Source of the DNA: Bradyrhizobium sp. CB1650
GTDB lineage: Bacteria > Pseudomonadota > Alphaproteobacteria > Rhizobiales > Xanthobacteraceae
DNA length: 64,000 nt
NCBI RefSeq assembly: GCF_029761915.1
Contig: NZ_CP121695.1
Location: 2,137,501 to 2,201,500 of the forward strand
Direction: 5' to 3'
The position numbers and the translations under genes were made by a program. Below the pieces are notes generated by a model. The model was not told the origin of the DNA. It saw nothing but the letters and a program-made list of their open reading frames with translations, and did no database searches. Positions 8,490 through 15,916 of the stretch are shown piece after piece; positions within the stretch are counted from its first letter, which is position 1; every line of letters starts with the position of its first letter.

Positions 8490-9449
8490 ATGAGAGTTTC
8501 GACTGCGCTTTTTGCATTTTCGATGGCATCGCTTGCTGCGGCGGGAGCGCCTGCGCGAAGCCAGGAAGGTCCGCCGGCATGGGCCTATCCGGTAAACCCG
8601 CCAAATTTTCAACGCGCTCCTGACGATGGCACGATCAGGCGCGTTCCTGACAGCGCCGCCGGCTTTACGCTCACGCAAGTGCGCGATCTGTTCGCCGCGC
8701 CCGACTGGCATCCGGACGATCATGCGCCAATGCCGGACATCGTCGCAAAAGGGAGGAAGCCGGACGTGTTCGCCTGCGGCGTCTGTCATCGGGCAGACGG
8801 ACCGGGCGGTCCCGAGAATGCCAGCCTGTTTGGCCTGTCCGCGGAATACATCACGCAGCAGACCGCGGAGTTCAAGACGGGCCTGCGCATGAACTCGGCG
8901 CCTCGGGTTGCCACCGACCTGATGATAAAATTGTCGAAAGCTGTGACCGATCAGGAGCTCAGAGAGGGTGCTGCCTATTTTGCGTCAATCAGGCCGAGAT
9001 CGAACATCGCGGTCGTGGAGACCGACACCGTACCGAAAACAGAGGTGAGAGATTTATTCCTGGCTGCACTGGACGGCGCCGAGAAGGAGCCCATCGGTCA
9101 GCGCATCATCGAGATTCCAGAGAACGTTGAAGACTTTGTCAGCCGAGACTCCCACGCTCGTTTCATTGCTTATGTCCCGGTTGGCGCCGTTCAGAAGGGG
9201 CAGGCGCTGGCAGCGAACAGTGACCCCCGCGTCCAGTGCACGACCTGCCACGGTCCTGGCCTCAAAGGCACCGACATCGCGCCGCGGATTGCGGCCCGTT
9301 CTCCCACGTATCTGTTCCGGCAGCTCTACGACTTCAGATCGGGTGCGCGGAAGGGCGCCAACAGCGAGCTCATGAAACCGATTGTCGAGACGCTCAGCAT
9401 CGACGACATGATCGCGCTGGTCGCCTATTCGGCGTCGCTCACGCCCTGA
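8490..9449 (+). CDS. exported diheme c-type cytochrome
   Basis: 319 aa with a signal peptide (MRVSTALFAFSMASLAAAG, cleaved near ARSQ) and two heme-attachment sites, CGVCH near residue 96 and CTTCH near residue 250. The second lies in the usual cytochrome c context (CTTCHGPGLKG). The two domains suggest a periplasmic electron carrier or the electron-transfer subunit of a dehydrogenase. No oxidase or dehydrogenase gene is adjacent, so the partner is unknown. The ATG at 8490 follows an ACGGAGAG site and removes a non-signal N-terminal extension. Confidence 0.82.
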   Translation: MRVSTALFAFSMASLAAAGAPARSQEGPPAWAYPVNPPNFQRAPDDGTIRRVPDSAAGFTLTQVRDLFAAPDWHPDDHAPMPDIVAKGRKPDVFACGVCHRADGPGGPENASLFGLSAEYITQQTAEFKTGLRMNSAPRVATDLMIKLSKAVTDQELREGAAYFASIRPRSNIAVVETDTVPKTEVRDLFLAALDGAEKEPIGQRIIEIPENVEDFVSRDSHARFIAYVPVGAVQKGQALAANSDPRVQCTTCHGPGLKGTDIAPRIAARSPTYLFRQLYDFRSGARKGANSELMKPIVETLSIDDMIALVAYSASLTP

Positions 9450-9537
9450 CTTTCCTTGGGTGCTGCAGGACGATGCGCCAGTCGGTGCCCTCGGGCGCGA
9501 TGGCGTCGGTCCCCACCGCGATTCGAGGCGCTGCTCT

Positions 9538-10446
9538 CTATTTTCCCGCCCGCGAAACGGCTCTGGATTCGCCACCCGCTCCGTCGGAGGTAACGATGGC
9601 GCTTTCCCGGAACGGCGCATGGGCAGGTTGCGGCGCCGGCAATTCCTGGCAATACATCCGATCGATCGTGCTCTGCATGAGCGCATAGCAATCGCATGCC
9701 GCCTTCTCGAGCCGCGTCCGATCGATCTCCACGAATCCGCGCCGGTCGGACGGGACGGCGCCGACCTCGCGTAGCTTGTTCATCGTCAGAGTCACTGTCG
9801 TCCGCCGCACTCCGAGCAATTGCGCCAGTGCCTCCTGCGTCACCGGAAGGAGATCATCGAGGACGCGGTCGTGTAGCTGCAGGAGCCACCGCGCCATGCG
9901 GCCATCGACCCGGTGCAGCGCGTTGCAGGCGGCCACGTGCTGGAGCTGCAATAGCACCGCGCGGGCGTGGACTTGCACGACATTCCTGATGGCTGCGCTT
10001 TGCGCAGCGGCAGCCCGAAATCTGGCGGCGGAAATCAGCGATGCCGTGCCGCCCACGCGAGCAACCGCGGTCACGGAGGAATGCGACGGGCCGAGCACGG
10101 AGAACGAGGCCAAAGCGCCTTCCCGCCCCATCAAGGTGGTTGCGACCGTTTGCCCGTCCGGCATATCGAGCATGAAGGCGATAGCGCCGCTATGGGGAAA
10201 ATAGACCGGGTCGAGCTCATCGCCCGACCGCACCAGGACGGCATCGGGCTCGAACGAGACCTTCTGGAAGTAGGGCGTGAGCAGGCCGAGATCCGCCGGC
10301 GGCAACGCCGCCAGCAGCCGATTGCCGATGCCAGTGCGCTGGACGGGCGCAATGCCTTCTGGCGAACGAGCAGTCAATGGGCGACGGTATCCGCTTGTTT
10401 GATCCACTACGATTATCCGAAATACGAATTGCCGAACGAGAACCAT
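9538..10446 (-). CDS. Crp/Fnr family transcriptional regulator
   Basis: A cyclic-nucleotide-binding-like beta roll (VYFPHSGAIAFMLDMPDGQ, then TTLMGREGALASFSVLG) is followed by a C-terminal winged helix (TQEALAQLLGVRRTTVTLTM). There is no cysteine set of the Fnr iron-sulfur type. Such short Crp-like proteins are numerous in Bradyrhizobium and usually of unknown signal. The start is uncertain: the ATG at 10446 gives 302 aa, a GTG at 10407 gives a more usual length, and the open frame extends to 10518. It is convergent with the cytochrome gene. Confidence 0.8.
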   Translation of the reverse strand: MVLVRQFVFRIIVVDQTSGYRRPLTARSPEGIAPVQRTGIGNRLLAALPPADLGLLTPYFQKVSFEPDAVLVRSGDELDPVYFPHSGAIAFMLDMPDGQTVATTLMGREGALASFSVLGPSHSSVTAVARVGGTASLISAARFRAAAAQSAAIRNVVQVHARAVLLQLQHVAACNALHRVDGRMARWLLQLHDRVLDDLLPVTQEALAQLLGVRRTTVTLTMNKLREVGAVPSDRRGFVEIDRTRLEKAACDCYALMQSTIDRMYCQELPAPQPAHAPFRESAIVTSDGAGGESRAVSRAGK

Positions 10447-10658
10447 CCAAACAGAGCGCTCAGGGGAGATCAAGCACGGACAATTGCGGGACCCAAACAG
10501 CACACCTTTGCCGCGCAAACAGGACCTGAATAATCATACAATTGACGATCTCTGCACTCGGCGAGTGCCGACGAGATGATCGACCAGTGATGGTTGCGGC
10601 GGCGCGTGAGTCTGCGATTGGCCCAACTTGAACCGCCCATCAGAAACGCCTGACGTCG

Positions 10659-10703
10659 AAGGCCGCGGATGACGGAGAGCACCTCGCCGACGAGCTCAGG
10701 ATC
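10659..10703 (-). pseudogene. 45-bp fragment of a polar amino-acid ABC ATPase gene
   Basis: On the minus strand this encodes DPELVGEVLSVIRGL, the segment just after the Walker B region of GlnQ-type ATPases. It matches 41 of 45 bases of the same segment in the larger fragment at 11578-11622. Flanking sequence does not continue the homology. The rest of 10447-10759 contains no gene I can support. Confidence 0.6.
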
Positions 10704-10759
10704 GAACCCCTCGCGATTTTCGATCGGCCGTTGTCCGTCGCACCGGCGAATTCGCAATT

Positions 10760-11185
10760 TCACCAGGGACCAGGTCCATAACCGTAATATGCGGGCGCAT
10801 ACCCGCCATACCCGGGCACAGCATAGGCGCCGCAGTTGTAGTATTCCCCGTAGCCGGGTTCAGGGCAGCCCCGATACCCATAGTATCGGTAGCCGGGCCC
10901 TGGATAATATCCAGGCGCATACCCGCCGTAGTAGTCGTAGCCCGGCCCCCAGGCATAGGCGGACGCTGCACTTCCGATCACGGCTCCCGCGATCAATCCG
11001 CCAGCGAGAGCGGGACCAAATCCGCCGCGCCAGCCTCCGCCGCGCCAACCACCTCCTGCGAACCCACCATGAAAACCGCCCCCATGAAAGCCACCACCGC
11101 CGAACCCGCCACGCGCGGAAGCGCTCGTTGGCGCGAGCGCAACGGCTGCAGTAGCAACCACCGCGATAAGAGCCTTTCTGAGCAT
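10760..11185 (-). CDS. exported Gly/Tyr-rich protein
   Basis: 141 aa. A signal peptide (MLRKALIAVVATAAVALAPTSASA) is followed by a glycine/histidine-rich stretch of GGFHGG and GGWRGG repeats, a glycine-zipper-like segment (LAGGLIAGAVIGSAASAYAW) and a Tyr/Gly/Pro tail (GYAPGYYPGPGYRYYGYRG). Two cysteines lie in the tail. The ATG follows a GGGAGG site. Such proteins are common in rhizobia and have no assigned activity; cell-surface location is inferred. Confidence 0.72.
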   Translation of the reverse strand: MLRKALIAVVATAAVALAPTSASARGGFGGGGFHGGGFHGGFAGGGWRGGGWRGGFGPALAGGLIAGAVIGSAASAYAWGPGYDYYGGYAPGYYPGPGYRYYGYRGCPEPGYGEYYNCGAYAVPGYGGYAPAYYGYGPGPW

Positions 11186-11355
11186 GAAAACCTCCCTTGG
11201 TTCAGGAGCACATCAAAAGCTAAACGCCACAATGTCTGTTTGGTTGCCCGATACTGGCCGGCGGCTCTCCTTGCATGGCCCGCGGCGTGTGGTTGTGCTC
11301 TGCCTTGCAGAAGCCACCCTTGCAGGTGTGCCGGGCCTTCCGTCGTTTAGCGATA

Positions 11356-11376
11356 TCAGGGGCGTACGCGCCCTGA
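11356..11376. terminator. short inverted repeat
   Basis: TCAGGG and CCCTGA arms flank GCGTACGCG just before the end of the ATPase fragment and upstream of the Gly/Tyr-rich gene. It could form a hairpin on either strand. There is no T tract, so the role is unknown. Confidence 0.3.
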
Positions 11377-11388
11377 CTGCCGCGCGGT

Positions 11389-11640
11389 TTACACGCCCCG
11401 GTTAGCCCCGTGAAACCGGCTCAGGAACGCCTTCAGCCGTTCGCTGCGCGGGCTGGCGGATGGTCTCCCCGGGCGTGCGGCCATGATGCCGTCGTTCATG
11501 AAGCCGACGCGGGTGAAGACGTCGGCGGCGAAGGCCATCTCGTGCGTGACCAGCACCATGGTCATGCCGTCGGCGGCAAGGCCGCGGATGACGGAGAGGA
11601 CTTCGCCGACGAGCTCGGGGTCGAGCGCCAGGTCGGCTTC
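11389..11640 (-). pseudogene. C-terminal fragment of a polar amino-acid ABC transporter ATPase
   Basis: The minus strand reads LALDPELVGEVLSVIRGL, then MTMVLVTHEMAFAADV, then FMNDGIMA, and ends in SERLKAFLSRF followed by a stop. These are the D-loop, switch histidine and C-terminus of GlnQ-type ATPases. The Walker A region, signature motif and most of Walker B are missing. Around the former DEPTSALDP motif an extra base and a lost base displace the frame locally. The protein cannot hydrolyse ATP. It lies on the same strand as, and downstream of, the orphan solute-binding gene at 13914, so it may be the remnant of that transporter. Confidence 0.72.
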
Positions 11641-11646
11641 GTCGCT

Positions 11647-11736
11647 TCAAGTCGCGAACAGGACCCAGAACAGCGCCACCAAGAGGCTGATGAACCAGAT
11701 CGCGCAAGCCAGGAATACCCAGTCGTGTTTGGTCAT
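11647..11736 (-). CDS. possible 29-aa single-span membrane peptide
   Basis: The frame starts MTKHDWVFLACAIW and ends LFWVLFAT. It is a short charged head followed by one hydrophobic span of about 22 residues. It ends seven bases before the ATPase fragment on the same strand. The ribosome site is weak (AGGGGCG, too far from the ATG). It could be a real small membrane protein or a leftover of a lost permease. Confidence 0.3.
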   Translation of the reverse strand: MTKHDWVFLACAIWFISLLVALFWVLFAT

Positions 11737-11864
11737 GGCGCCGACAAGCGCGCCCCTGGCTTGAACCAACGCGACATGAGCTCAGACAAGAATTTGCTTG
11801 AAAGCATGGCGCTGGCCTAGCGGAATACGAGCCGCCAAGTCTTGCTATTCCGTGCCAGGGAATT

Positions 11865-11908
11865 GAGGCTTTGTGCCACCGTATCAGAGGCTTTGTGTCG
11901 GCGTATCA
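11865..11908. repeat. 22-bp tandem duplication at the end of the AraC gene
   Basis: GAGGCTTTGTG followed by a variable CCACC/TCGGC and GTATCA occurs twice in direct succession (11865-11886 and 11887-11908). The second copy overlaps the stop codon of the AraC-type gene. It may be a slippage product. Confidence 0.6.
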
Positions 11909-12955
11909 GAGAACATCGTTCGAGCTCCGATACGCCTTTGGCGTAAGGCCGGTCCAACGAACGAAAGCATGTGTGAAGGAGCTGACCTCAGTGTAGCCCA
12001 GCAACCATGCGATCTGGGAAATCGGCAGTTCCTCTTCCTTGAGGTAGCGGCACGCAAGTGCATTTCGAAACGCTTCGAGCACGTTCGAAAAGCCCGTGCC
12101 CTCGGACGATAGAGCCCGAGCGAGAGTTCTCCGGCTCATGCCAAGGCGGCGCGCGACCTCCGCGGCGTTGGCTTTGCCGTGCGGAAGCAGTTGGGCGATC
12201 TGATCTTCGACGCGAGACCGTAGGTCGGCCCGCGTCGACGTCCGGTTGCTCAGGGCTTCATCGGCATATTGAAGCAACATCTTGTTGAGGTGCGAATCGG
12301 CCCGAACGACCGGCAACGCGCCGATCCGCGCGGGAAACAACACCTCGTCCCGATCCGCTGCAAACTCGATGTCGCATCCAAGCTGGGATCGGACCTCCAA
12401 AGGCGTTTCGCGTCTGTAGTGTTTTAGTTTGATCTGCCTTGGAGCGAGCCTGCCGTCAGTCAACGCACGACAGATACGGACAAGCGCGATTAGCCAAAAT
12501 TCCGTATGGTGACGGTCCGATAGGCGATCGATGTTGACATACTCAAGTCCAATGGTCAGTCCGCGTTCCAGGGACGTCCGCAGCCGTACACCCTCGTTGT
12601 TGATCGCGCAGTAACGTCCTCCAGTTTGCAAGGCGTCAGCGAGGTGCTCTGACGAGGCCATGACGTAGTACAGAAGTCCAATCTCCCCCAACTCGAAGTC
12701 TTGAGCCAAATGGAACCCGAAGCAGTCGTCCTGCAATTTTCTGGCAGCGAGTTCGAGGAGCCTCATCTGCGCTCTCGCATCAATGCGGCGTTTGCTGTCC
12801 TCAACGTCGTCGACCGCCAAGCCTGCGGCTGACACGATCGGAGCCGGGTCGACTTTCGCATCCCGAAGTCGGGCACATGCGAGGCGAGCTATCGTTCCGG
12901 CAGAGCTTGGTATCGATGGCAGGGTGGCGCTTGCAGGGTGTTTGGCAGTTTTCAT
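11906..12955 (-). CDS. AraC family transcriptional regulator
   Basis: 349 aa from the ATG at 12955; the frame also allows a start at 13006 with a possible AGGTC site. The N-terminal part matches the arabinose-binding-like effector domain of the long AraC subfamily. The C-terminal 100 residues hold two helix-turn-helix units (NAAEVARRLGMSRRTLARALSSEG and ISQIAWLLGYTEVSSFTHAFVRWTG). The gene stands alone and no target is apparent nearby. Its base composition looks less GC-biased than the flanking catabolic clusters, which together with the surrounding fragments suggests an acquired or rearranged stretch. Confidence 0.83.
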   Translation of the reverse strand: MKTAKHPASATLPSIPSSAGTIARLACARLRDAKVDPAPIVSAAGLAVDDVEDSKRRIDARAQMRLLELAARKLQDDCFGFHLAQDFELGEIGLLYYVMASSEHLADALQTGGRYCAINNEGVRLRTSLERGLTIGLEYVNIDRLSDRHHTEFWLIALVRICRALTDGRLAPRQIKLKHYRRETPLEVRSQLGCDIEFAADRDEVLFPARIGALPVVRADSHLNKMLLQYADEALSNRTSTRADLRSRVEDQIAQLLPHGKANAAEVARRLGMSRRTLARALSSEGTGFSNVLEAFRNALACRYLKEEELPISQIAWLLGYTEVSSFTHAFVRWTGLTPKAYRSSNDVL

Positions 12956-13191
12956 TCGGCACCGACTTGTGATTTCGGCAAACGTCGGGAGCCGCGAGGA
13001 CAGCATCTTGACCTATGTCGACCTGATGCGCCTGCGGCAATCCGGTGTGACCATACCTCGCAATTCATTGGCTCAGGATCACAAGACGGAGCGGAGGCAA
13101 TCATCTAGCCGATGGTTTTGCCGTCACTCCATTTCTGTCTTTGAATCGACGGCGGTTGGCTTCGGCTGGACCGGACAGGGGCGACTTCAAA

Positions 13192-13302
13192 ATGAAAGAC
13201 GTGATTGCACCTTGGGACAACGCTCTCGCTGCGCACCTCGGGATGTTGGCAAATGAGACGGAGCGGGGGATCACCGCCACGGCGAACGGCCAGACAGGCT
13301 GA
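13192..13302 (+). CDS. possible 36-aa small ORF
   Basis: ATG at 13192 opens a 36-codon frame (MKDVIAPWDNALAAHLGML) that ends three bases before the next gene. The position suggests translational coupling. The only ribosome-site candidate is AGGGG about 13 bases upstream, and no family is recognised. The remaining sequence between 12956 and 13191 shows no gene. Confidence 0.3.
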   Translation: MKDVIAPWDNALAAHLGMLANETERGITATANGQTG

Positions 13303-13305
13303 GTC

Positions 13306-13764
13306 ATGGCCAGCAAGAGACCCGCTCAACAGAGCGGCATCCATCGGTCAATTTATTTCGTGATCACCGAAGCCGAGGCCCCCGGCACCTGGAGCTACTC
13401 GTTTTCCGTCGGCAACCGCAACTTCTCGGGCAGGGTGCAGGCGGTCCTCGGATTGCTGGCGGCGCGTCGCGTCAAGATGAAGATCGATCGGGCGTTGCTG
13501 CACGATGCGTCAACAGAGGCTCATACCGACGCCGTGACCAAACCGGACGCCTCTCCGACCTCAACACCTTCGCCAGTGAACCGTAGCGGTTCGGCAACCC
13601 CGTCAAACACCGTCGCGTTCACCTGCGCGGCTTGCAACGCCAGTTACGAGGCCGTGCAGGTTCGCACCGCGGCGAAGGGGATTTTTCGCTGCACTGCCTG
13701 TTACTGGCCGGTCCATCAATGGGACGGCGCGCATGATTATCGAAGCTGGCGGCGGAAGACGTAG
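13306..13764 (+). CDS. hypothetical protein with C-terminal zinc-ribbon-like cysteines
   Basis: 152 aa. A short beta-rich N-terminal part (YFVITEAEAPGTWSYSFSVG) is linked by a Ser/Thr/Pro-rich segment to a C-terminal motif with paired cysteines, FTCAACNASYEAVQV and FRCTACYWPVHQW (about residues 104-138). Two CxxC knuckles about 25 residues apart could bind zinc. No homologous family is recognised. It stands between the AraC gene and the convergent solute-binding gene. Confidence 0.55.
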   Translation: MASKRPAQQSGIHRSIYFVITEAEAPGTWSYSFSVGNRNFSGRVQAVLGLLAARRVKMKIDRALLHDASTEAHTDAVTKPDASPTSTPSPVNRSGSATPSNTVAFTCAACNASYEAVQVRTAAKGIFRCTACYWPVHQWDGAHDYRSWRRKT

Positions 13765-13913
13765 AGAAGTCCCGCTTCGCTCGTTCAGTCGGTACGCCTT
13801 GAGCCAGCGAGCTCGAAATCATTCGAGACATGCCGACGTAATCGCTGGCTTAGCCAGATCAGGCCCCAACAGGGATTGAGCCCGCGGGCGCCCAGACATA
13901 CGTCGACCGGCCG

Positions 13914-14750
13914 TCAGAACTGCACTTCACCCGGGATGTCGTCGGCGGTGAGGCCGACCGCTTCAAAGCCCTTGAGCATCCACTCGCGGGTCTGGCCGAG
14001 CGAGCGGTTATAGTCGGCCCAGGCGCTGAGGAAGTCCTTGTAGCGGCGATCGGGCTCGGCGCGAATGCCCAGATTCGTCGGCAGCGTGAGCAGCGGCCGC
14101 GGCACCGCGAGCTCGCCGAGCGCCGGGTTCTTTTTCAAGGTCGCAATCGAGAGCACAGCGAGCGATACGTTGCAGTCTGCGCGTCCGGTGGACACTGCAA
14201 GGATCGCTTCGTTACGCTCCTTGAAGCCGAGGATCGTCGCCTTCGGACAGTAGCGCCGCGCGATCGTCTCATGCGTCGAGCCGATGTCGACGGCGATCTT
14301 GACCTCGGGCTTGTTGAGTTCGGCCCAGGTCTGCGGCTTGGCAAAACCCTTCTTGGTGATGACAGTGAAGGAGTGCACCAGGATGGGCGAGGAGAAGTCG
14401 ATAACCAGTGCGCGCTCGGGCGTTGGATTCACGGCAAAGGCAAGGTCGATCTTCTCGGCCTGAAGATCGAGGATCTGGTTGCCCCAGGTCGACTCCAGCA
14501 TCTCGACTTTTGCGCCGAGCTTGCCGGCGATGTCGTTGGCCATCTCGACGCAGGCGCCTGACCATTGATTGGTGGCGAGGTCCTTGTGGAAGTAGGGATC
14601 CTGGCCGGCGATGACCGCGATGCGCAGTACGCCGCTCTTCTTGATGCGGTCGAGCGTGGAGGCCGGTGCGGTGTCGGCCTTGGCCGAACTGCTCGCGGCA
14701 ATCGCGGCGCCGGCCAGCGCAACGGTGGTGAGTGCGTCCCTGCGATTCAT
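13914..14750 (-). CDS. polar amino-acid ABC transporter solute-binding protein (orphan)
   Basis: 278 aa from MNRRDALTTVALAG, whose ATG follows AGGAG at nine bases; the twin arginine suggests Tat export. The mature part is a family-3 binding protein (SGVLRIAVIAGQDPYFHKD, then VEMANDIAGKLGAKVEML, then AVNPTPERA). No permease or intact ATPase is beside it. A decayed GlnQ-type ATPase fragment lies downstream on the same strand at 11389, so the transporter may have been lost. It is divergent from the 2-hydroxyacid dehydrogenase, and an AATACGGTATT palindrome sits between them. Confidence 0.85.
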   Translation of the reverse strand: MNRRDALTTVALAGAAIAASSSAKADTAPASTLDRIKKSGVLRIAVIAGQDPYFHKDLATNQWSGACVEMANDIAGKLGAKVEMLESTWGNQILDLQAEKIDLAFAVNPTPERALVIDFSSPILVHSFTVITKKGFAKPQTWAELNKPEVKIAVDIGSTHETIARRYCPKATILGFKERNEAILAVSTGRADCNVSLAVLSIATLKKNPALGELAVPRPLLTLPTNLGIRAEPDRRYKDFLSAWADYNRSLGQTREWMLKGFEAVGLTADDIPGEVQF

Positions 14751-14813
14751 GGGCAGTTGCTCCTGGACATCCAACCCCGGCACTGGACTATTTCTGTATT
14801 CAACCTAAAATGC

Positions 14814-14824
14814 AATACGGTATT
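14814..14824. promoter_or_regulatory. palindrome AATAC-G-GTATT, candidate regulator site
   Basis: A perfect 11-bp odd palindrome lies in the 100-bp divergent region between the solute-binding gene and the 2-hydroxyacid dehydrogenase gene. A GntR-FCD regulator is encoded at the end of the same cluster (19696), and FCD regulators often bind short AT-flanked palindromes. The assignment is inference. Confidence 0.35.
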
Positions 14825-14850
14825 TTGAGTCTGGACCTGGAAGATAAGCC

Positions 14851-15768
14851 GTGCGTGCCCTGTTCGTCGATGCCAACGATAGCCTTGCCGCCGTCGCAGA
14901 AAAGCTGCTGCGGGCCGACAATCTGTCCGTCGATATTAACCGCAACCCGGCGATAACACCCGGCGACCTGCCGCGCCTGCTCGAGGGCGTGGAGATCATG
15001 ATCGTCGACCACACCGCGGTGCCGACCGCGATCGCCGCCAAATGCGCCAAGCTGAAGCATGTCGTCTTCCTCGGCACCGGCGCGCGCAGCTACATGAATC
15101 CGGAGGAGCTGAGCCAGCACGGCATCGCGGTTCACACCATCAAGGGTTATGGCGACACCGCGGTCGCCGAATGCGCGATCGCCTTGATGTGGGCCTCCGC
15201 CAAAAGCTTTGGCGAGATGGATCGCGGCATGCGCGAGGGCAACTGGCTGCGCCGCGATGCGGTCCAGCTCACCGGCAAGACGCTCGGCCTGATCGGCTTC
15301 GGCGGCATTGCCGCGGAAGCCGCGCGCATGGCGGCCGGCTGCGGCATGAAGGTGATCGCCTGGAACAGGACGCCGAAGACGCATCCGGGCGTCGAGTTCG
15401 TCCCGCTGGAAAAACTGCTCGCGGACAGCCACGTCGTCTCGCTGCATCTGTTGCTCAACGACGAGACCAAGGGTTTCCTGTCGCGCGAGCGCATCGCGAT
15501 GATGCGTCCCGGCAGCATCCTGATCAATACCGCGCGCGGCGCCGTCGTCGACGAAGATGCAATGCTCGAGGCGCTGCGCTCGGGGCACATCGCCCATGCC
15601 GGCCTCGACGTTTTCACCATCGAGCCGCTGCCGGCCGGTCATCCCCTGACCAAGCTGCCGAATGTGACGCTGTCGGCGCATTCGGCGTTCCGCACTCCGG
15701 AGGCGAGCGACAATCTCATCGGCGCTGCGCTCGACCATTGCCGCCGCATCATCGCGAGTGGCCGTTAG
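14851..15768 (+). CDS. D-isomer-specific 2-hydroxyacid dehydrogenase
   Basis: 305 aa with a GTG start after GGAAGA. The Rossmann motif GLIGFGGIAAEAA lies near residue 147. The catalytic pattern includes NTARGAVVDEDAM near residue 228 and SAHSAFRTPE near residue 275. The family reduces 2-keto acids or oxidises D-2-hydroxy acids with NAD(P). It opens a plus-strand cluster with a ThDP enzyme, a DadA-like oxidase and a racemase-like protein, so a keto- or amino-acid substrate is likely. Confidence 0.85.
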   Translation: MRALFVDANDSLAAVAEKLLRADNLSVDINRNPAITPGDLPRLLEGVEIMIVDHTAVPTAIAAKCAKLKHVVFLGTGARSYMNPEELSQHGIAVHTIKGYGDTAVAECAIALMWASAKSFGEMDRGMREGNWLRRDAVQLTGKTLGLIGFGGIAAEAARMAAGCGMKVIAWNRTPKTHPGVEFVPLEKLLADSHVVSLHLLLNDETKGFLSRERIAMMRPGSILINTARGAVVDEDAMLEALRSGHIAHAGLDVFTIEPLPAGHPLTKLPNVTLSAHSAFRTPEASDNLIGAALDHCRRIIASGR

Positions 15769-15775
15769 TGCAATC

Positions 15776-15916
15776 GTCGATGCCGGGCATGATGTCTGCG
15801 CAGGATACGAGAAGCCTTTCGGTCTTGCGCGGTCTGTCCGCCTGTCCTACGCCTCCGAACGAAACTTGCGCGAGGCGGTGAGGCGCATCGCCAGAGCCTG
15901 TAGGGAGCTGTCATGA
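15776..15916 (+). pseudogene. C-terminal remnant of a class I/II PLP aminotransferase
   Basis: The gap between the hydroxyacid dehydrogenase and the ThDP enzyme reads, in one frame, DAGHDVCAGYEKPFGLAR then SVRLSYASERNLREAVRRIA and ends in a TGA that overlaps the ATG of the next gene. The RLSYA and NLREAxxRIA pattern is the C-terminus of aspartate-aminotransferase-like enzymes. The upstream nine-tenths of such a gene is absent. Either a deletion removed it or this tail came along with the downstream gene. Confidence 0.5.
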
